Assembly (NCBI GenBank): GCA_964633465.1
Contig: CAZWGB010000026.1
Location: 1-17,897, forward strand
Direction of reading: 5' to 3'
From: DTSX01 sp964633465
GTDB lineage: Bacteria; Pseudomonadota; Gammaproteobacteria; Steroidobacterales; UBA11654
Length of the DNA stretch: 17,897 nt
The position numbers and the translations under genes are program-made. This document shows, piece by piece, positions 14,754 to 17,897 of the stretch (positions are counted from its first letter, which is position 1; each line of letters begins with the position of its first letter). Under the pieces are notes generated by a model. The model was not told where the DNA came from, did not search any database, and worked only from the letters and a program-made list of their open reading frames with translations.

Positions 14754-15816
14754 CACCCAATCAGTCCTATGTCATGTCAATTTGGCAACTGGGTTTCGAG
14801 GCGGTGAGAGACAAACATATCTGCTGATGGACCGTCTCAGTAACCAAGGCTGGCAACAGAAACTGATTGCGAGGAAAGCAGGTAAACTTGCCCAATTGTC
14901 AGAATCCATTGCCAATCTCAGAATTGTTGAAGTTGGATTAAACCCTCTACAACACCTTGGCCATTTTGCCAACGTCGATATTCTTCATTTGCATGAGTCG
15001 AGGGCATTTTTAACTTTACATGTATCAGGCCATTTGCGACAGACTCCCTATGTATTGACACGAAGGGTTCAAAGAAAACCAATGAAGAATTGGCTGAATA
15101 AGGCTGTCTACTCTAAAGCTAACGCCATCGTGACTTTATCCGATGCTATAGGTCGGGTTGTAAATGAATCTTTGGGTACTACCCTCAATTACAATGTTAT
15201 ACCGAGTGCTAAGACAGGTTTTAGTTTTAATGCTGACGACGTTAAGTCAATTCGTTCCAAGTTAAAGGGAGATTTTGTTGTTGGTCACATTGGTGCTTTA
15301 GACGATAGCCATAAGGGACAACTACAAATTATTGAAACAGCTAGGCGATTGTGTGATTCGCATCCCCAAATTTCTTTTGTTTTAGTTGGTGAGGGGCGTG
15401 ATTTTGAGTTATTCAAGAAACTTACAGCTTCTCTAGATAATATTTCACTTGTTGGCCAAGTCGAGAATCTTGGAAGTTATTTAAAGGCCTTTGATATTTT
15501 TTTGTTTCCATCCCGTCATGAAGGTTTGGGCTCAATCCTATTGGATGCCTTAGATTTTGGTTTACCTATTATCGCTACAGATATAGGGGGTATTCCTGAA
15601 ATCATTGAAAGTGATGTCAATGGATTCTTGGTCAAACCGGATGCAGTTGATGACATCTGTGAAAATATACTGGGTTTTTATACCGATAGGGCCTTAATGG
15701 AGCAGATGACGCAAAAAAATATCGAGAAATCTCAATCGTATACTGTTGGCTCAATGACGGACGAATATGTTCAAATATACCAAGGAATCTTAAAGAACAA
15801 TGAACAAATGCATTAG
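14746..15816 (+). CDS. GT4-family glycosyltransferase
   Basis: This is a 356-residue GT-B fold retaining glycosyltransferase, cytosolic or membrane-associated, probably acting in LPS core or other envelope glycan synthesis. The N-terminal acceptor domain contains FRGGERQTYLL (17-27), the glycine-rich loop typical of GT4. The C-terminal donor domain contains VVGHIGALDDSHKGQ, FVLVGEGRDF, FLFPSRHEGLGSILLDAL and IIATDIGGIPEII. The usual EX7E pair appears as EX7D (Glu259, Asp267). The ATG at 14746 overlaps the zinc-finger gene; a TTG nine bases earlier is possible but unneeded. The stop abuts the ribosome-binding site of the next gene, so the whole right end reads as an operon. Donor and acceptor sugars cannot be predicted. 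Confidence 0.88.
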   Translation: MTNTQSVLCHVNLATGFRGGERQTYLLMDRLSNQGWQQKLIARKAGKLAQLSESIANLRIVEVGLNPLQHLGHFANVDILHLHESRAFLTLHVSGHLRQTPYVLTRRVQRKPMKNWLNKAVYSKANAIVTLSDAIGRVVNESLGTTLNYNVIPSAKTGFSFNADDVKSIRSKLKGDFVVGHIGALDDSHKGQLQIIETARRLCDSHPQISFVLVGEGRDFELFKKLTASLDNISLVGQVENLGSYLKAFDIFLFPSRHEGLGSILLDALDFGLPIIATDIGGIPEIIESDVNGFLVKPDAVDDICENILGFYTDRALMEQMTQKNIEKSQSYTVGSMTDEYVQIYQGILKNNEQMH

Positions 15817-15825
15817 GAGATTATT

Positions 15826-16782
15826 GTGAATCAAGAGTTTTGCAAAGAGGTTGATGCTGCCCTTAAGAGAATTGCAACTCATATAAGGAAGACGCCAGTA
15901 GAGTTTTCTCATTCTATGAGTAACAATTCAGGTAGCAAGGTCTTATTAAAACTTGAAAATTTCCAAGTTACCGGCTCTTTCAAGGCCAGAGGGGCGGTTA
16001 ATAAAATGAGTTTAATGGCTGAAGAGAACCCAGAGAAAATCATCACTGCCTCTTCAGGGAATCACGGATCCGCAGTAGCATATGCTGCCAGTATCTTGAG
16101 GTTGGACACCCTGATATTTCTTCCTGAAAATGTCTCCTCTGCCAAGTTGAACAAGATTAAACAATTTGGTGCCAATGTGAATATCAAGGGTAAAGATTCT
16201 GGGGATGCAGAAAAAGCAGCGAGAACCTATGCTCTCAAGCATGGTTATCCGTATCTTTCACCTTATAACGATTATGATGTAATTGCTGGTCAGGGCACCA
16301 TTGCTGCTGAGGTTACTCAACAGACCACTGGAATTGATGCTGTTTTTATTGCTGTTGGTGGCGGAGGTTTGATTTCTGGAATAGGTGGCTACTTAAAACA
16401 AATAAATCCAGGTGTGCAGATTATTGCTTGTTCACCTGAAAATTCTGCAGCTATGCATTATTCATTGGAAGCCGGAGACATCATAGATATCGACCATTTT
16501 GAAACCATCAGTGATGGTACAGCCGGTGCATTGGAAAAAGGTTCAATCACTTATGAATACTGCCATTCTGTTATAGACGAATCAATTTTATTGACTGAAG
16601 ATGAAATTTTCAGTGGCATGAGAGCATTTATGAACAGTCACCAAATGATGATAGAAGGTTCAGCAGGGGTTGCTATTGCAGGTTTCTTAAAACTACAGCG
16701 TAAATTTAAGAATAAAAAAGTTTTAATAGTACTTTGTGGTGCCAATATCAGCAGTGAAAAGTTAATGGAGGTTGTCTCATGA
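15826..16782 (+). CDS. PLP-dependent serine/threonine-dehydratase-like enzyme (EutB/BhcB-like candidate)
   Basis: This 318-residue fold-type II PLP enzyme matches catabolic threonine dehydratases, serine racemases and 3-hydroxyaspartate dehydratases in length, and lacks the C-terminal ACT domain of biosynthetic IlvA. KLENFQVTGSFKARGAV carries the PLP lysine (Lys53). ASSGNHG (75-81) and the phosphate loop VGGGGLISG (177-185) are intact, and VLCGANIS closes the active site. The start is GTG at 15826, decided by AGGAG six bases upstream that overlaps the end of the previous gene. Its stop overlaps the next start (ATGA). Pairing with an OCD-family gene recalls EutB/EutC of ectoine breakdown and BhcB/BhcD of the beta-hydroxyaspartate cycle. 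The reaction class is likely ammonia-lyase; the substrate is unknown. Confidence 0.88.
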   Translation: MNQEFCKEVDAALKRIATHIRKTPVEFSHSMSNNSGSKVLLKLENFQVTGSFKARGAVNKMSLMAEENPEKIITASSGNHGSAVAYAASILRLDTLIFLPENVSSAKLNKIKQFGANVNIKGKDSGDAEKAARTYALKHGYPYLSPYNDYDVIAGQGTIAAEVTQQTTGIDAVFIAVGGGGLISGIGGYLKQINPGVQIIACSPENSAAMHYSLEAGDIIDIDHFETISDGTAGALEKGSITYEYCHSVIDESILLTEDEIFSGMRAFMNSHQMMIEGSAGVAIAGFLKLQRKFKNKKVLIVLCGANISSEKLMEVVS

Positions 16783-17741
16783 ACGGTGTGATGGTTCTTG
16801 ATTGGGATCAGATTTCAGATTTGTTGGAATATATTGATGTCTATGAGCCCATGAAAAAAGCTTTTATTGAATATTCCCTGGGACATGCCGAAATACCTCC
16901 AGTTGGCGAACTTCTATTTGCAAACCCTCCCGGCGAGGTGCATATCAAATATGGTTATATTCAAGGAGGTTCTCATTATGTCGTGAAAATTGCTTCTGGC
17001 TTTGCCAACAATCGTGATCACAATTTGGCTCCAGGACAAGGAATGATGATCCTATTTGATATCAATACAGGTGTTCCCAAAGCAGTACTTATTGACGATG
17101 CCAATCTGACAGATCTAAGGACAGGCATCGCAGGAGCCATTGCTTCCAAGGCAATGGCAAACAATGGTGTTAAATCTGCTTCAATCATCGGCAGTGGAGT
17201 TCAAGCGAGACATCAAGCCAGATGTCTTTTGGATGTTATGCCTATAGAGGAAATATGCTGTTGGGGTAGAAATGAAAGGTCGTTGGATGAGCTGAAGCAA
17301 GATCTTTCCGATTTAAGTGTCAGTGTGACTACTTGCTCCGATTTAAAGGAATTGATTGAACGCTCTCAATTAATAATTACCACCACATCCGCCAAAGAGC
17401 CCATCATTGATGAGGAATGGGTACAACCTGGAACGCATATAACTGCTGTGGGCTCAGACACACCAGAAAAATGTGAGTTGGATCCAAAAATACTTGATAG
17501 AGCATCTATTGTCGTCGCTGACAGCATCTCACAAAATAAAGAGAGGGGTGAAATACACCAAGGACTGAAAAAAGGGAAAGTGAAAGAAGAAGATATTTTA
17601 GAATTGGGAGATATTTTTTCCGGTAGGGCCGAGGGAAGAACAGATAGTGATCAAATCACGGTTGTCGATTTAACTGGAGTCGCAGTCCAAGATTTGGTTA
17701 TTGCGGAAGCAGTTGTGAAGGCAAACAATCAAATTGGCTGA
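16779..17741 (+). CDS. Ornithine cyclodeaminase/mu-crystallin family oxidoreductase (EutC/BhcD-like candidate)
   Basis: This 320-residue protein has the two-domain OCD fold. The dimerisation and substrate part includes HIKYGYI and VVKIASGF (Lys70). NLTDLRTGIAGAIASKAMA leads into the NAD(P) Rossmann loop IIGSGVQARHQA (137-148). HITAVGSDTPEKCELDP holds the conserved Asp227, and DIFSGRAEGRT with VVDLTGVAVQDLVIAE ends the protein. Family members make proline from ornithine, reduce imines (mu-crystallin, iminosuccinate reductase) or act as alanine dehydrogenase. The ATG overlaps the dehydratase stop by 4 bases and has GGAGG upstream, so the two are made together, which argues for consecutive steps. 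True ornithine cyclodeaminase is less likely, since no arginine-pathway gene lies nearby. Confidence 0.88.
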   Translation: MNGVMVLDWDQISDLLEYIDVYEPMKKAFIEYSLGHAEIPPVGELLFANPPGEVHIKYGYIQGGSHYVVKIASGFANNRDHNLAPGQGMMILFDINTGVPKAVLIDDANLTDLRTGIAGAIASKAMANNGVKSASIIGSGVQARHQARCLLDVMPIEEICCWGRNERSLDELKQDLSDLSVSVTTCSDLKELIERSQLIITTTSAKEPIIDEEWVQPGTHITAVGSDTPEKCELDPKILDRASIVVADSISQNKERGEIHQGLKKGKVKEEDILELGDIFSGRAEGRTDSDQITVVDLTGVAVQDLVIAEAVVKANNQIG

Positions 17742-17797
17742 CTTTGTACAATCGCAACAATTGCTATTTATGATCCAGCTCTGAGGTAACCAATCGT

Positions 17798-17897
17798 TTG
17801 AAGAGAAAGCAAAAAAACTATTTGTTTTATATAGAACATGACTATTCTTATGAGATCTTAAGACCACTTCAAAAGGAAATTCAAAAACAAGGAGACC
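17798..17897 (+). CDS. 5' end of an unknown protein, possibly CDP-glycerol glycerophosphotransferase-like (runs off the window)
   Basis: An open frame runs from about 17774 to the right edge. With a TTG start at 17798 (GAGG 11 bases upstream) it reads as a basic start, then KNYLFYIEHDYSYEILRPLQ and a KEIQKQGD stretch. A 'YLFYI..(Y)S..ILRPLQ.EI...GDE' opening is what I recall for GT-B proteins annotated as CDP-glycerol glycerophosphotransferase or related epimerase-like transferases in gammaproteobacterial surface-polysaccharide loci. Only 33 codons are visible and no ATG is in frame, so both start and family are tentative. The 56-base gap after the OCD gene suggests it continues the same operon. 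Confidence 0.5.
   Translation, partial: MKRKQKNYLFYIEHDYSYEILRPLQKEIQKQGD

Noticed and set aside
15826..17741. Siderophore precursor pair of the SbnA/SbnB type (diaminopropionate synthesis)
   Set aside because: SbnA belongs to the cysteine-synthase-like branch with an NPTGS-K-DR type lysine motif; this enzyme has the threonine-dehydratase motif VTGSFKARGA, and no siderophore synthetase is nearby.

Overview
The window looks like the chromosome of an AT-rich gammaproteobacterium. The evidence is the very gamma-like GroEL, Rho and Fis proteins, and a minus-strand gene order (dsbD, tlpA-like, aroQ, accB, accC, fis, purH, purD) that is close to the one I recall for Pseudomonas but lacks prmA and dusB between accC and fis. 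Genes are tightly packed with short gaps and several stop/start overlaps, which suggests a compact genome; I cannot name the species. I see no rRNA, tRNA, CRISPR array, insertion sequence or phage gene.

Layout. (1) 1-327: the 3' part of apt (purine salvage) on the plus strand, followed by a weak candidate terminator. (2) 379-2236, minus strand: a SAM methyltransferase, cysQ and a small DUF6165-like gene in one tight operon. (3) 2513-4225, plus strand: trxA and rho, with rho carrying a basic 44-residue N-terminal extension. (4) 4222-12217, minus strand: a long housekeeping block read from right to left. It covers periplasmic reducing power (dsbD plus a membrane-anchored TlpA/ResA-like thioredoxin), aroQ, the two acetyl-CoA carboxylase biotin subunits (accB, accC), the nucleoid protein gene fis, and the last IMP steps plus GAR synthetase (purH, purD). 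rho and purD converge and share the palindrome CTAG as both stop codons. (5) 12320-14483, plus strand: groES-groEL with a sigma70-like promoter, a CIRCE-type operator (one mismatch, exact 9-nt spacer) and a strong intrinsic terminator. (6) 14574 to the end, plus strand: a 59-residue zf-CHCC zinc-finger protein, an overlapping GT4 glycosyltransferase, a PLP dehydratase, an ornithine-cyclodeaminase/mu-crystallin family oxidoreductase, and the start of another protein that runs off the window.

Most of the window is conserved core metabolism. The least ordinary part is the right end, where a dehydratase/OCD-family pair of the type seen in EutB/EutC or BhcB/BhcD sits next to envelope-polysaccharide genes. 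The pair could make or consume an imino acid such as iminosuccinate, but its substrate cannot be read from the sequence. I did not find a convincing new defence, mobile or RNA-based system.
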